From NCBI GenBank assembly GCA_048013815.1, contig CM106585.1, forward strand, positions 8,990,001 to 9,054,000: a DNA stretch of 64,000 nt, written 5' to 3'. The notes beneath the pieces are model-generated. The model was not told the origin of the DNA, ran no database searches, and saw nothing but the letters and a program-made list of their open reading frames with translations. Source of the stretch: Setoptus koraiensis. Lineage: Eukaryota > Arthropoda. Made by a program: the position numbers and the translations under genes. The number at the start of each line of letters is the position of its first letter. The first letter of the stretch is position 1. Below are positions 31,211 through 43,965 of the stretch, in pieces.

Positions 31211-34029
31211 AGAGCACAATCTAGCTCGAGTTGAACATCTCTAATTAGCCCCATTCAGCCCCAACCGGCCCCAACCGGCCCCATTCAGCTCTATTCAGCC
31301 ATTCGGGTTACAACAGCAACAACAACAGCAGCAGCAATGTTATTATTGTATTATTATTATGTAATAATAAAAGGCATCAGCCAATTACATGTGATCATGA
31401 GACCAATTACCGCCCTCTGTCAATCAATCTGCGCCCCCGCCGCGGCTCAGTCTACGCCGCGGCTCAGTCTGCGCAACTGTGGCAACTGCGAGCAACCCGG
31501 GCCCGGCCGGAGCCGTCCCGCGTGCCGCATGCAAATTCTAATTAGTAATCACTCTGCTCTTTCACTTCATCAACCTGCGCTGCTCGCATAAAATAATTAG
31601 CCCGCATCCGCCCGATGCCCTCACTTAACTTGCTGCCCAGTGCGCGGTCCGCGGTCCGCTATCCGCAGTCCGCAGCGCCAAGTGGGCGCAAACTACAAAC
31701 TACGCGGTCCCCACAGACAAACTAATTAGTTACCTGTTTCCCCGTTGTCGTTGCCGTCGCTGCTGCCGTCGTCGTTGTCGCTCTTTCCCCCCGCCCATGC
31801 AAATCAAATCATCTCTTGGTGCGCCGGAGCGCCCATGCGGTCACAGGCCCGGGGTGACACGGGGCCCAGGTAGCTGTTACGTGACGATCAGCTGCTCGGC
31901 GGGCCACATTAGCAGTGTTGTCAGTGTTGGCGTGGCGCGCACAACAACCGCGTCGATGCAACAACAATCAACAGATACAACCCAAAATAGACAATGTATG
32001 TCGCTGTTGGCGCGATCCTGACTGACACCCGCCAACGACGGGTTGCGTAATCTGCTCAGCCCCAATCAGCTGCTCGTTGTTGCGCTGTCAGTTGTCATTG
32101 ACAGCGAGCAAGCCGAGCGTTGGACACATCAGAATAAATCAGTCAATTGCCGCTAATCAACTTGCTCCCGTTGTCCGCTCTCTGTTGCCCGTTTGTGTTG
32201 CGTCACAACTTTGTTACATAACTTGCCACCGGCCCGAACGGCCGCGCCGTGTGACGCGCGATTGCGCCAGCGGAAATGAGCTTACGGGGGCCCTCTTATT
32301 TTACCTTTCGCGTCACCACTAAGACGACGACGACGCCGACGACGCCGACGATTATCCGCCAGCGACCTACAGCGAGCGCTGCACAGCCGACCTGTGCTGC
32401 GGACTGTCCATCTTGCGTCGGACCCTGGTCGCACCGCCGCGGAACCCGCCCCGTGCGCCCTCCGAGCCGCACACGCGGGGACGATCTGGCGGCCCGGACG
32501 CGTCGGGCCTGATTAGCCAGTCGGCGCGGCGCTCTTCTGATTGACTTGGCGAGCTGTCGGCTGCCAACTAACAAGTATTGTAAGTGCACAATTTACACAC
32601 AGCGACAGGGGGCGCACAAAGCAGCAGCGGCAGCAGAGTGACACTAATCGAGCCATCTAATCTAATTATTGGCGGCCGGACATGGCGCACAAACGGGCGA
32701 CACGGGCCAATTATGTTAGTGCGCGCCGGGCATGTTGTGTCGTCATTGGCACACGACGGACATTATTATCGAGCTCATTGTTTTTTCGGCCGGCGCCGCC
32801 GTCTCCATGTCCCGCGATGTCGCTGCCGATGTGGCCACCGGCCCGATGTCGGCGCTGGCCCGATGTCGGCGCTGGCGTCCCGTCGCCCAAAACTGTCAGC
32901 GTTTGTGCGGCCCGAAACAATCGCCGAGCGGGCCCCATCGATCATGCAATTGGGCCCCAAACACGCTAGCCGGCGCCGTCTATTAATCGACGGGGCGCAA
33001 CATTACATAATAAGCTGCTGATTTGACACACACATATGACACATAATGGACGTGGCTGTGTGTGTGTGTGTGTACACACATAATATTATGTCTGACATTA
33101 CGTAACATGCCAGCGAGTTTACAACTACAGACAACAACTCTAATTCCATTATGTGCGCCAGTGGCGTCGCACTTGTTTTGTCGTGACAAGACGCGCCGCG
33201 CGGCCCGCAATACATTACGTAATACACTACACGTAGTAACGTATTACGTAATGTGGCGGCTGTATTTTAGCGGCGCGTTGCGTCTCAGCGGTGCTGCCCG
33301 TAACAAGTTTGGCGATAATGATAAATTTGAATATGATGATGATGATTTAAATTAGATTTCGCCCGGCCGCGCGCGCTCGCTCGCTCGCTCGCCGATCTCA
33401 TTATGTGCAAATTGTGTGAAAATTATGCGCAAATTTTTACTGGCACAGCGCCACTGATGATCTAATAATTGGCAGTGTGTGTGTGCCCGGCGCCGCGCAA
33501 TTTTATTTTATTTTTATTGCCGCGTGCGTGTGTGTGTGTGTGCGTGTGCGTGTGTCAGAGGTAAATTAGATCATCTCATTTGATCATCTCGCCCGTCTCG
33601 CTGGCCACGTGTTCCACGTGTCAAAAGTGGACCTGGCGCGCGCGCGCGCAGCCCGTGCTCATCAGCACGTCGAGGGCGGCGCGTGCCCGCCCGGCCCGGC
33701 CTGGCCCGGCCCGCCTGGCTGCAACGGGCGGCCGTTGCGCCAGAAATCGCCAGCGGAATTGGTCGCGAACGGGGCCAACTCTCCGCCAGTTCGTTTGTTC
33801 CGGCGAGTCGCTCGCCGGCGCCCCAACAGGCAGCCCCAACTGGCACGGTGGCGCCACCAATTACGCATTTAATCATGCCGCTCTATCTAGGGTTATAATT
33901 GAATTTTCAATCACTGTGCGCTGCGCGGCGGCCGGCTCGCACTTGGCCGCTCGCTATTTAACCTATTTCCTATTAGTTTTATCCCTATTATTCTTTTCTC
34001 GTTCTGGCGCAAGCGGTTGTCGTCGGCGC

Positions 34030-34041
34030 GTTGCCGTTGTT

Positions 34042-34105
<64 letters not shown>

Positions 34106-34108
34106 TTG
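34030..34108. repeat. (TTGCCG)n hexamer array
   Basis: About a dozen near-perfect TTGCCG units flanked by TTG triplets. It opens artefactual Val-Ala and Arg-Gln frames. Confidence 0.9.
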
Positions 34109-36534
34109 TTGTTGCTGCTGTTGTTGTTGTGCAAAACATCGGCGAGCGGCATGAAAGCGAGTTGATTTGATTCGCAATTGAATTCGCAGACAACACGAGC
34201 GGCAAATTAAGATGATGATGATGTTGTTGTTCGCCAATGCAATTTTGTGCGTGAGTTACGTAACTCAGTTAGCAGGCTGGCCTGTCATCATCATATCTGG
34301 CCAGTGTCTGACAGTGGCCGGCAGCCCAAACAAATTCAATCATTCAATTTAGTTTGGGGCGCGCGCGCACACACACAACGGCCAATCAAACGGCGATCAT
34401 CGGCCGCTGTGTGGCTCGCCGGCCGCTTCGAAAAGCTCGCCGTTGTGCCCATTTCGAACCGTTCGAAGCGTTCGACAGTTCGAGGGTTCGGAGCGAAGCA
34501 AGTGGCCATTGTTGTCAGCGGCCTGGTAAACAACACAACGGACCGTTATCGATTGTTGCTCTCATTGGGTTGCCGACATTGTTTAAATTGTTCCAACAAT
34601 TGCGCGTTGCCGCCGTTGTTGCGTCACACACAATGCCACTAAACTAATGAGAGCCAACAGAGAGAGAGAGAGAGAGAGAGCGAGCCATAGTTCACATGCA
34701 CACACTGTTAGAATACAACACGGAATACACACACAGCCGCTAGAATTGAATCAGTACTGGCGAGGGCGTAAATTCGATCTGATCAGATCACATGAGATCA
34801 GATCTGATCCGATTCTCGCCGTAGATTCAATTCTATTCTCTATTCAATTCTAACTGTCAATTCAATTTGCGTTGATTCAATCAGAATGCGCACACACACA
34901 CAAACTGAATGAATAACTTGGCCGGCCAGCAAAAAGGGGCCAACCCAATAATGGCTGCACGAGCTGCTCACGAGCGGCACAGGCGCAAACTGCTGTGCGC
35001 AAACGGGAGCTATGCGCGAGCTCACAAAGTGGGCGCCCTAGCTCGTTGCGATCAAGCCGCTCAGTTCTCCACTTTGGGCATCTTGCTCAGGCGCGGCTCA
35101 CTTGTTTGCGCCGTCGGTCGCTTCAGTTGTTTTGTTGTGCTCCGTCAAGAGGCACGAGCTAGCGACAGGAATGCAAAAGTCAGTTTGAAAGTGCAACGAC
35201 ACCAGACACAACAACGGGGGCGCCCACAATCGGTAGCGGATAAATGAAAAAAGTTTCGCGCGACAATTTGCAAGTTTCGTCTATTGAGGCCCGCGTAAGT
35301 TAGTGCAGTGCATCAACGGTCAGCGTAGCGGCCCACGATAATATAGCTCAGTTCTTCAGCACAGTGGACAGCCAGTCGGGCCAGCGGGGGTCGGCACCGC
35401 AGCCAGGGACATAGCAACAAGGTGAGTTGACAGGTGAGCGCACGCATCGGACAATTGTCACAAAGTTACAAAAAAGTTACAAAAATCAATTATCAAACGG
35501 CTGACGACAACAAGTTGTTCACGCAATCGCTGTCGATTGCTGTCAATTGCTGTCAATTGCTGTCATTGGCTGTCAATCGCTGTCAATGTCATGAGCAATG
35601 ACCTTGTGCCTGGGATGTGTTGCCGTTGTTGTGACAACTTTGCACCTGTCACCCAGTTTGACACAAACTGGGTGACAACACAAACATTTCTAGTGTCAAC
35701 AGCAGCAGTTGCTCATAAACAACAGTGGTGTTCGTGATACTAATTATAGATTTACATTGTTTCAGACGCAACGTCATCTCGGTGCTCGCTTGCAATGACA
35801 CATTTGCGAATTTAGGTGCAGCGCCAACAATCTCTGGTATGCATTTTGCGTGTGTTTGCTTGTGTCGACAGGTGAACATGATGAGACAGAGCAATTTGCT
35901 GATCACGCGTCGCGACACGGTGACTTTGAAAAAGCTTGTTTCGGCTTGTCCTGTGCCTTTTTCTTTTTTCTGCCAGACGACAGTTCGTCTGGCTGGAAAA
36001 TGAAAAAAAAATGAAAAAAAAACGAAGCGATTCGTCGCTAAAAAGTCTATTGATAGAATTAGTGTCTGGAAACTGATGCCACTAACGCTATTAATAATAT
36101 AACCTTAAATACAACGCGACCCGAGCTGGCCTATTGAGCCGAGCTCGGCGCGTCGACGGAACGATCCCGTTCGCTCATCGCTCGCTGCTCGCAGCCCGAT
36201 TGTGGGCCCAATTCAGTGTCGAGCTCAAATCTGATGCCAATTTGACGAGGGGCAAGGGTCAACAAGCGCCGCACAAAATCGCCCCAGTCGACAGCGAAAT
36301 CTCGCATTCTTTCGCCCGGCCCAGACGCTGTCAGATACCTTTACCTGTTGATGTGCGCTGATGAAATCATCTGACTGTATCACCTCTGAATCAGGCGGCT
36401 GTTGCGCATTCGGTATCGAGCAGGCCGGCTGACACAGACGAGCACGCTCAGACAGAGTAGCTCTATTTGTGGGTGCTGCAACCTTGTGACTTATTTCGCG
36501 TCGAGCTCATTATTGTCATCGCGGCGCCGTCGAC

Positions 36535-36575
36535 TATAAATGCGTTTCATTTTGCACTTGTTCACTTTCCACTCT
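36535..36575 (+). promoter_or_regulatory. TATA box of the paired-like homeobox gene
   Basis: CTATAAATG, with TATAAA at 36535-36540, lies about 360 bp before the predicted ATG at 36896. A TTCACTTTCC stretch about 30 bp downstream could hold the start site. The leader would then include two short uORFs near 36580-36620 and the tandem array at 36714-36877. Confidence 0.5.
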
Positions 36576-36713
36576 TCACTATGCGTGCCGTATGATTAGC
36601 TGGCAAGAATTACACAAATAGAAAAGCTCGTTGTAGTGCAAAAAACTTTTAATTCGTCAACACTTGTATTTGTGGCTTGCCGAAATACTTTTGTATCAAC
36701 GCGAAACAGATTT

Positions 36714-36877
36714 CGAGGAATTTCAAACCATTTCGAGAAATTTCTAACCATTTCGAGAAATTTCAAACCATTTCGAGAAATTCCAAACCATTTCGAGAAA
36801 TTTCGAGAGATTTCAAACAATTTCAAGAAATTTCAGACAATTTCAAGAAATTTCAAGCAATTTCGGAGAACAGTGCC
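36714..36877 (+). repeat. 20-bp minisatellite made of heat-shock-element-like sites
   Basis: About seven units of CATTTCGAGAAATTTCAAAC and variants end just before the homeobox start codon. Several units read TTC-nn-GAA-nn-TTC, the trimeric heat-shock element. The array happens to be open in two forward frames, so a long ORF appears to run through it; I place the start at 36896, after the array. Confidence 0.75.
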
Positions 36878-36895
36878 AATCCGTTAGTTTGCGAA

Positions 36896-38899
36896 ATGCT
36901 TTTCGATGCCGATGGAGACAATTCGCGTCTTTCGGAGGCTCGCGATAGCAACAGTGATGAGCGCGACAGTATTCAAACAGACAATGTTTTCGCCCGACAA
37001 TGTAAGCGCTCGAAATCAATTGACGACAACGACAGCAGCTCGATGATAGAAACGCCGTCGTCGTTGTCGCCAACAATTGACGACCGTCCCAACCAGAAAT
37101 GTCAGAAGCAGCTCGATTTCAAGCTGAACTCGTTGTGTCAAAAAGAGACCAGTGCACTGTATCGGTCACAAAGTTCCCGTGGGCGCGCCGACCTCATAGT
37201 TGGGCACGACGATGACGACGACGACGACGACGAAAATTTCACATACAATAACAAGAGAATGTTCGGTGATGATTGCACTGCCCTCAACGGCAATTTCGAC
37301 AAGCTCGGCAAGCTCGACAAATCATCACTGGTGTACCTCATGTTGGCTTGTCAGCAGCGACAGCATTCGTCGGCCAGCAGCGATGCAACAGCCGAATACG
37401 TGTCGTTGCCTGACTGTATGCCAAACAAGAGCTGCTATAGCGACAGTGGCGGACTGAGGCCCGTCGTTGGCCAAGACAGTGACGGACTAGGGAACGCAGA
37501 CAGAAAACACAAATTTGGTGGCTCGAAAGTGGCCGAAGACGCAACTATTGATGGTCAAGCAAATGAACGGGATCAATTGTCGATCATGAGAGGCAACAAC
37601 AACAGCCACTTGTTGACCAACCAATTATCGAGGCGTCGCATAGCGGTTGACGTTTGCTGCAAGTCTGTCGCTCAGGTGAATCACTTGTCAGAAAAATCAC
37701 TCGCCAGCAAACAGTGTGCCAAATCTAGCCAGCAAACATTTGCGACAAGCCATGATGACGCAAGCAGACAATCGTCGTCACCATTGTCAGCATTGATGAG
37801 ATGGTGCGATAGTGGCGACGTCAGCAGTGTGCTTGATTATAGTTGCAAGACAGCGACAACAACAACCTGTAACATTAATACATGTAATAGCATCAATCAC
37901 TGTGGCGCCGGTGAGCAACTGGCAACCGGAAGTGAGCAACGTCCGCACAGTAACAATGCTGAGCTGCCGTCAAATGATTTGCTGGTGCGACCACAGCAGC
38001 CAACATTGAAATCGTTGCTACTGATGCAAAAGAAGGGCCCCGTTGATGGGAGCAAGGAGACAGCGTCGCTAGCGGAACCCGCAACTGAGTTTTGTGGCAG
38101 ATCGCTATGTGGCGCTGACGTGACTTGGAGCGACATGAAACACAGCCCGGCTAAATCGGTTGAATCAACTAATTTAGCAACTCTGTTTGCGTCCAACAAA
38201 CATTTGAACACTCTGCAAAATGCTGCCGCCGTCAATGGTAGCGCAATTAGAAATAGACACCAACAACAAATTAAACCGATCAACCGACAACAGCTGACAA
38301 ACGATGCATGGTCGCGATTAAACAACAACGAAATACCGGCACAAACAACAAATTATACTAATAATCACAATTTTCCAACTCCCGCACAATTGTTGCCGGA
38401 TGGCAAATCTCAGCAAGTGAGGTCTTGCGCTTCCGGTAGAGAGGCCCAGCAGAACAGGACAGCATCAGCTAAATGGTCGCAGCGTGCGCGCTCTAAACAT
38501 CCGGCGATCAGCTCATTGCTAGTGACACAACAAATAACGACAACAGGTCAGCACCAGCGACAGCGCTTTGGCGCCACTGATTTCTCCACGCCGCCAATTG
38601 ACAATCAGCAAGCCAGCAGCGTCTCGATCAATCAATGGACCCACAGAGACAATTTCAATTCTTCTCGGCACAATAATGATTACAGTGGCAGCAGCAGCAG
38701 CATCAGCACAACAAAATTAATAGTTGGCAATTGTAATACTCACCTGTCCAGTTCATATTCACCTGATGCTGCTGCTGCTATCGTAAACAGCGACAACACA
38801 ATGGCGCAACCACAGTCCGTCTACTGTCTGGCCAATCAGACGGCGCCCATGATTAGACAGGCCGGTGAAAATGTTGCCGGCGCTATCGACCAGCAACAA

Positions 38900-38930
<31 letters not shown>

Positions 38931-41540
38931 TGAATGCCCTAGTTTACGCTCAATGGCATCAACGACAACAACAACAACATTCGGCGAGTATCTTGTCGAA
39001 GGGGGCGCATCAGGTTGGCGCGAATCATCAGCATCAATTGCATCACGATTTACGTGCATCGTTGGCGGCAACAGCGCCCACAACGACGCTACCTGCTAAA
39101 ACGCCAGCTAACGGTCAACAAGTGGCCCATCATCAATTTAATCAATTGCACCATCAGCTGCACCAATTACACAATCATCAACATCATCATCAGTATCAGT
39201 CTCATCTTCATCAGCAAAACAATGACAACAGTTTGTTGTTGTTGCGTAGAAAACAACGCCGCAACAGGACGACTTTTAGCACTTATCAATTAGACAGATT
39301 AGAGGAGGCCTTTGGGCACACTCATTATCCCGACGTGTTCACCCGCGAAGAGTTGGCCGTTAATATTGGCCTCACAGAGGCGCGAGTTCAGGTGAGTTCA
39401 GGTTTGCGGCAAGTCGCCAATGCCGGTCTGCTTGTCTCAGTTGGGTCGAGGCAAGCAGGCGCGACAACCCAATTTAAGTCGTTTTCAATCCAACCTGCTC
39501 CGAAGAAATTTTCGATAGAGAAAATTTCGGAAGGAAATTTCGGGAGAGAATCTAGGGAGAAAATTTCGGGGGAGCATATTTCGCCCGAAAATTTCTTCGG
39601 AAGCAGGTTGGATTGAAAACGACTCAAATTGGGTTGTCGCGCCCGTTTGCCTTGACCCAACTGAGACAAGCAGACCATCATTGGCGACTTGCCGCAAACC
39701 TGAGTGATGAAAAATATTTTCTATGACCTTTCATGCTGATTGTAGAGTGACAAGAGGTCAATAGCAGCATTTTTCAACCTCAGCTCAGTGGTTTTACATT
39801 CAATCAATAGCTGAATGATTTCGGTGGTTTCGCGGCCAGCAACGATCTAGTTGCGAGCTGCGCAAAAGATTTTCTCAAATGCGATTGTAACCAGCGACAG
39901 ATTTCCAGAGGCCTCGCATTAGTTTTTGAAGCACAACGATCGTAATTTGTGTATCTCATGTGTCAATTGTTGTTTTACAGGTTTGGTTCCAGAATAGACG
40001 GGCAAAATGGCGCAAATACGAACGCAAGGTGGCGTCCGTGATGAATGGCGATCAATGCAATCAGCCAACAATGAACAATAATCTCAGGTCGTCGTTGCGA
40101 GGATCCGAGGAAAGTTTAAAAGAGGCTTCCGATGGAAAGACGGCGATTAACAGTTCCAAAGACAACAGTCGTGATACAACACCAACAACGGATAATAACA
40201 GTGGGCATAACGACGACGACGACGACGACGGCGACGACGACGATGTCGACAAATCAGGCGGAGACAGCGACCAGAAATGGCATCTCCAACAGGCCGGCAA
40301 TTTGGGCGCGTCTCCTGTCGACGGCGCCACTGTTTGTGACGAAAACGATGATAGGCCTCGCAAAGAATCACGCCGCACCAATCATCACGAGCAGACCACT
40401 AGATTGAGATTTTCGCAGGCAAACATAGAGAGAATGTCCATTAAATTGCTGGCAACAAACGATGATTGCATAGAAGAGATGAACGAAAACGATATGATTT
40501 CTAATATGATTTCCGGTGATAATTCGCACACTGTTGCGTCATTGGCAATATCATCGTCGGCGTCGGCGGCAGCCGCAAGCCAAAACACATTGGCACATTT
40601 GAATGGCAATAGCAATCAGCATTTTCAATACAGCGGCAGCAGTAGCAACAACAACAAGAGGTCAGTTGGTCAAACGAACAGGAAAGAAGACGAAGAGTCG
40701 TGCAAATTGAAGCAGTACGAATGGAACGACATCGAAATAGTTCCGGCGAGCAGGGCAAAGGCGAAAGTGGTGCCACCTAGACGAATTGGCGCAGACAGTC
40801 TCAGTCAATTGAGGTCGCAGGCTGATTTGACATCGATGGCTGACCAGCAGCAGCAGCAGTATCGAGAGTCACCTGAAAATAACCCGATTTATCCGTCGTT
40901 GTTGTTGCCGTCAATGGGCAACTCAGGCAACAATAGTGGCAGCACAATTGTTTTAAATCAGTTGTCATCGGCAACAACAAAACTAGATCATCACCAGCAA
41001 CAGCATCAACTGCATCCATACGCCGGCAACGGCAAGCTCGAAACAGACAATCCGTTACATAACGGCACCTGTCTCGGTAGGTGGCCGCATCATTTACCTG
41101 TTGCTGCTGTCAACGGGTCCATAATGGCGTCGGTCAACGGTCAGCATGCCGTTAATTCGAGCGCTTGCTTGTCGAGTCTGACTGCAGCGGCGGCGGCGGC
41201 CGCCGCAGCGGCCGCAGCAAATCGTCAGGCTAGCGTCAATTCTGCGGCCGCTGTCATGGCGAGCAACGGTCAAGATTATTTGCAATTTCGCACCCATTTT
41301 CTCAGGTACCAATACGATCAACAGGTCAAAATGATGATGGCCAATATGTCATCGTCGTCGTCGTCGTCGTCGGCCGGCCAGCATCTCAGGTTGACGACAT
41401 CGGTGGCGCCGTCGTCGTCGTCAATGGCACCAGATAACGGTGCCTTCGCAATGGCGATCAATCAACAGTCTACAACAACAACAAATGTAAGCAGCAACCA
41501 AATTAACCCGTCGAGAGCCGATGAAGAGCAGTCTGCGTGA
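36896..41540 (+). CDS. paired-like homeobox transcription factor (Drgx/aristaless type)
   Basis: Exon 1 is 36896-39391 (ends CAG|GTGAGT) and exon 2 is 39981-41540 (after TTTTACAG). The product has about 1,351 residues, far larger than typical relatives. The homeodomain spans about residues 787-846: [16 protein letters not shown], then [13 protein letters not shown], then [19 protein letters not shown]. The intron lies between homeodomain positions 46 and 47, the site known for PRD-class genes, and position 50 is Gln. From memory the [11 protein letters not shown] start and [13 protein letters not shown] fit Drgx best, with aristaless/Alx close. No paired domain and no C-terminal OAR motif is seen. 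The rest is low complexity: Asp runs near 104-112, polyGln near 666-678, His/Gln-rich sequence before the homeodomain, and Asp, Ser and polyAla runs in exon 2. It is a nuclear sequence-specific DNA-binding regulator. A candidate AATAAA lies at 41982-41987. Confidence 0.92.
39398..39703. mobile_element. long inverted-repeat (fold-back/MITE-like) element in the homeobox intron
   Basis: The left arm 39398-39513 and right arm 39587-39703 are reverse complements over about 116 bp, with about six mismatches and one 1-base gap by eye. A 73-bp centre is rich in AAAATTTCGG-type units. The ends read TCAGGTTTGCGG and its complement. The element starts 6 bp inside the intron, right after the splice donor GTGAGT. 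A 10-bp direct duplication (GAGTTCAGGT twice, 39385-39404) spans the donor and the left end. No clean target-site duplication was found and no transposase is present. The family is unknown. Confidence 0.8.
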
Positions 41541-43965
41541 TCCGCTACAGCGACAATTCACGAGATCGCCCACGAGATTGTTGTCAGCGGGCACAGTTAA
41601 GCAAATACACAGGTCAAGTGACGGGTTCGCAAAATAATATTTAAACAGGCCGATGCGTCACGTCAAACAAACTCGGAAATCTCGCGCGAAATCAACGTCT
41701 GACCGGCAAACTTGGCTCGCACTTTTCAGCGATTTGACGGCATTGGAGTAGACGAATTCAAACAGAGGCCAGCCGATTCATTGTAGATCAAATATTACTT
41801 CGTGCGGCTAATTAAACAGTTTAATTAGTGGAGACATCATATCATCGCGGGTATCGGATCATTCTGGCCATACAAACACTCTTGGACACACTATAGAAGG
41901 CAATGCATAGACTGGATAGTGTAGATACATAGATTGCAATAGATAGTGATAACGTGGATAGTATATATGAGTATTTATGAATAAATATTGTAAAAACTGC
42001 CCAAACACTCTGCTGCGGTGCGCCGATTTTTTTTTCGCGAAATCCACTTCCTGAATAATGCTGCTAACCGAAATCTGATGATTACTGCAGTTGCGATAAC
42101 GACAGACAACTGATCGGTGAGGAGAAAAGAATCAGTATACTCAAAATGGGTTTTTATGACATACAAACGTCAAAGTTTTCGGCTTTTTTTGGTTATTGTT
42201 TAATTGCAGGATTCATTAATAGCCGCTCTTCATGTGAAAAAAAAAAAAATGCGCACGCGGTTTTCCAGGCTTGCTGCTCCCGCTTTTTCGTCAATAAAAG
42301 TTCTGGCTGCTTCTTTTATAATTTTGCAACAAAAAAGAAAATAAAATATAGGGAAGCATGTGGTTGGTAGCTAAAAACACTCGAGATGAATTACATAATT
42401 AGCTGATGCAACTTCATTCAATATTGGACACATGTCCGGAAAAATCTAGTGCGCACATTAGTTGAAATATGATCTGGGAGAATTCATTAGAGCATATTCT
42501 ATTTGCGTGTGGGTTTTCATGACAGAAAATGTCGAATTTCGATGTTTTCGGTGAATGTAAATAAGGCCCCAAAGACTTATGTGGCCCGAGCCGACGAAGT
42601 TTCAGAGTTTTTTACGAGAATAATTTCAGTTCTGAACCGATTCTGTTATCGTCAGTGATCTGCACCAACAATCGAGTCAAGTCTAGTTGTGGTGAGTCTC
42701 TTGATCGGTGCGATAGTGGTGAATAGGAGTCGATAAAACAAACAAATCACCATATGTTGTATACATTATGCTTGTCTAGCAAGGTTAACGCTGGCGAGAT
42801 TCTATTGTAGCGACCAATGACGATTGATATCTACAACTACTCCTGCAATGCTTGGTCTTTGTAATTATCTTGCTAATTATCTCTAAATGATTGATTGATT
42901 GCTAACTGGTTACATGTGCACCTCTCAACAATGGCGATGCCAGTCGGAGATTGGCGAAATCAGGCGACCATCTCAAGTGAGCCGCATGCGCTAACTACTT
43001 GTTAGATTGCACAATCAAAGTCACGAGCACAATTAGTGTCAACAATTGCTTCTCGACAATACAAACAATGCAAACAATGCAAACAATGCAAGCATACCTA
43101 CAAACCATCGAACATATATCAATTTTGAACCGTATGGGCCTAAGAATATTGGCTACGCAATTCGACAACAATTGCACATAGGTGCTCGTGTCCAACAAAG
43201 CAATCGCAGCGACCTAGCGACCCCATTTAAGATGGTTGTTGGTTTTGAAAATCTTTTCGCGTCCGTGAACCCTCATTGAAATTTTTCCTCTGTCGCGACA
43301 CGAGAATGCGCCTATTGGCGACGAAAACTTTCTTAGACTGATGCGCTCGATAGTGATCAATAGAGGGACAAAAATCAGTTATTATCTCTATTCTCGCTTT
43401 TCCACAAACTCCAATGACATGGCCCGATTGTTGATGGCAAACGTGGGCCGTTATTAGCCGTGACCGGAAGTTGCTCTCTGGTTATTGATTGACGATTGTG
43501 CACACATTACGGGACGAATGTGACTATGAGCTGAAACACACACATATAAGCCACATGTAAGTAATCACTAGGTACACCAAAATTGGTGAAAAACTATCCA
43601 AAGTAGGCTTGTGGAGTTTTTTCGCTTTCCGACCGTCGAAATGGGTCGCATCGGTTGCTTTAGATCGTATCTCGGTTGTTTTGGACCGCGTCTCGGTTGT
43701 TCCGAGACACGAAACTCAAAAATTCATCAAGAATATTTCAGCATGTATAGTTTACGAGTGAGTCTCTGTTGCAACTAATTATTATACGACTACTTGTTGG
43801 ATGGCAATCGCGACGAGTGCAGCTAAAATTGGCCAACTGCTATAATTGATTTATTTGATTTGATTCATTAATTTGATTTATTTGATTTGATTTATTTGAT
43901 TTGATTTATTAATTTGATCTATTGATTCGATAGGGAACAACAATGGTGACATTGCTAGATTATAT
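41541..43965. other. convergent intergenic region between homeobox gene and hexokinase
   Basis: It holds the 3' UTR of the homeobox gene (AATAAA near 41982). Small repeats occur: an ACAATGCAA 9-mer array near 43060-43095 and TTTGATTTGATT repeats near 43850-43915. No gene is seen. Confidence 0.5.

Larger units (their letters stand above)
30879..36534. other. 5.7-kb gene-free, GC-rich region upstream of the homeobox gene
   Basis: No coding gene is supported. Features seen are a three-unit, roughly 21-bp repeat (ACATGGCGCCCAAC) near 31150-31210, two ATGCAAAT octamers (31529-31536, 31797-31804), one of them 2 bp from a TAATTA at 31539-31544, a TTGCCG hexamer array near 34030-34105, an (AG)n run near 34658-34682 and a TGTCAATTGC array near 35530-35590. 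A donor-like CAAG|GTGAGT near 35421 follows a leader-like stretch but cannot be tied to a gene. Homeodomain-type TAAT sites are frequent. The region may carry enhancers of the neighbouring homeobox gene. Confidence 0.45.

Noticed and set aside
36677-36895. Upstream extension of the homeobox frame through the 20-bp array
   Set aside because: It begins without an ATG, is made of the minisatellite, and is open in a second frame too. The first ATG after the array is at 36896.
39392-39619. Continuation of homeobox exon 1 past the donor as normal coding sequence
   Set aside because: It would break the homeodomain. The GTGAGT donor and TTTTACAG acceptor at the class-typical 46/47 position restore [12 protein letters not shown].
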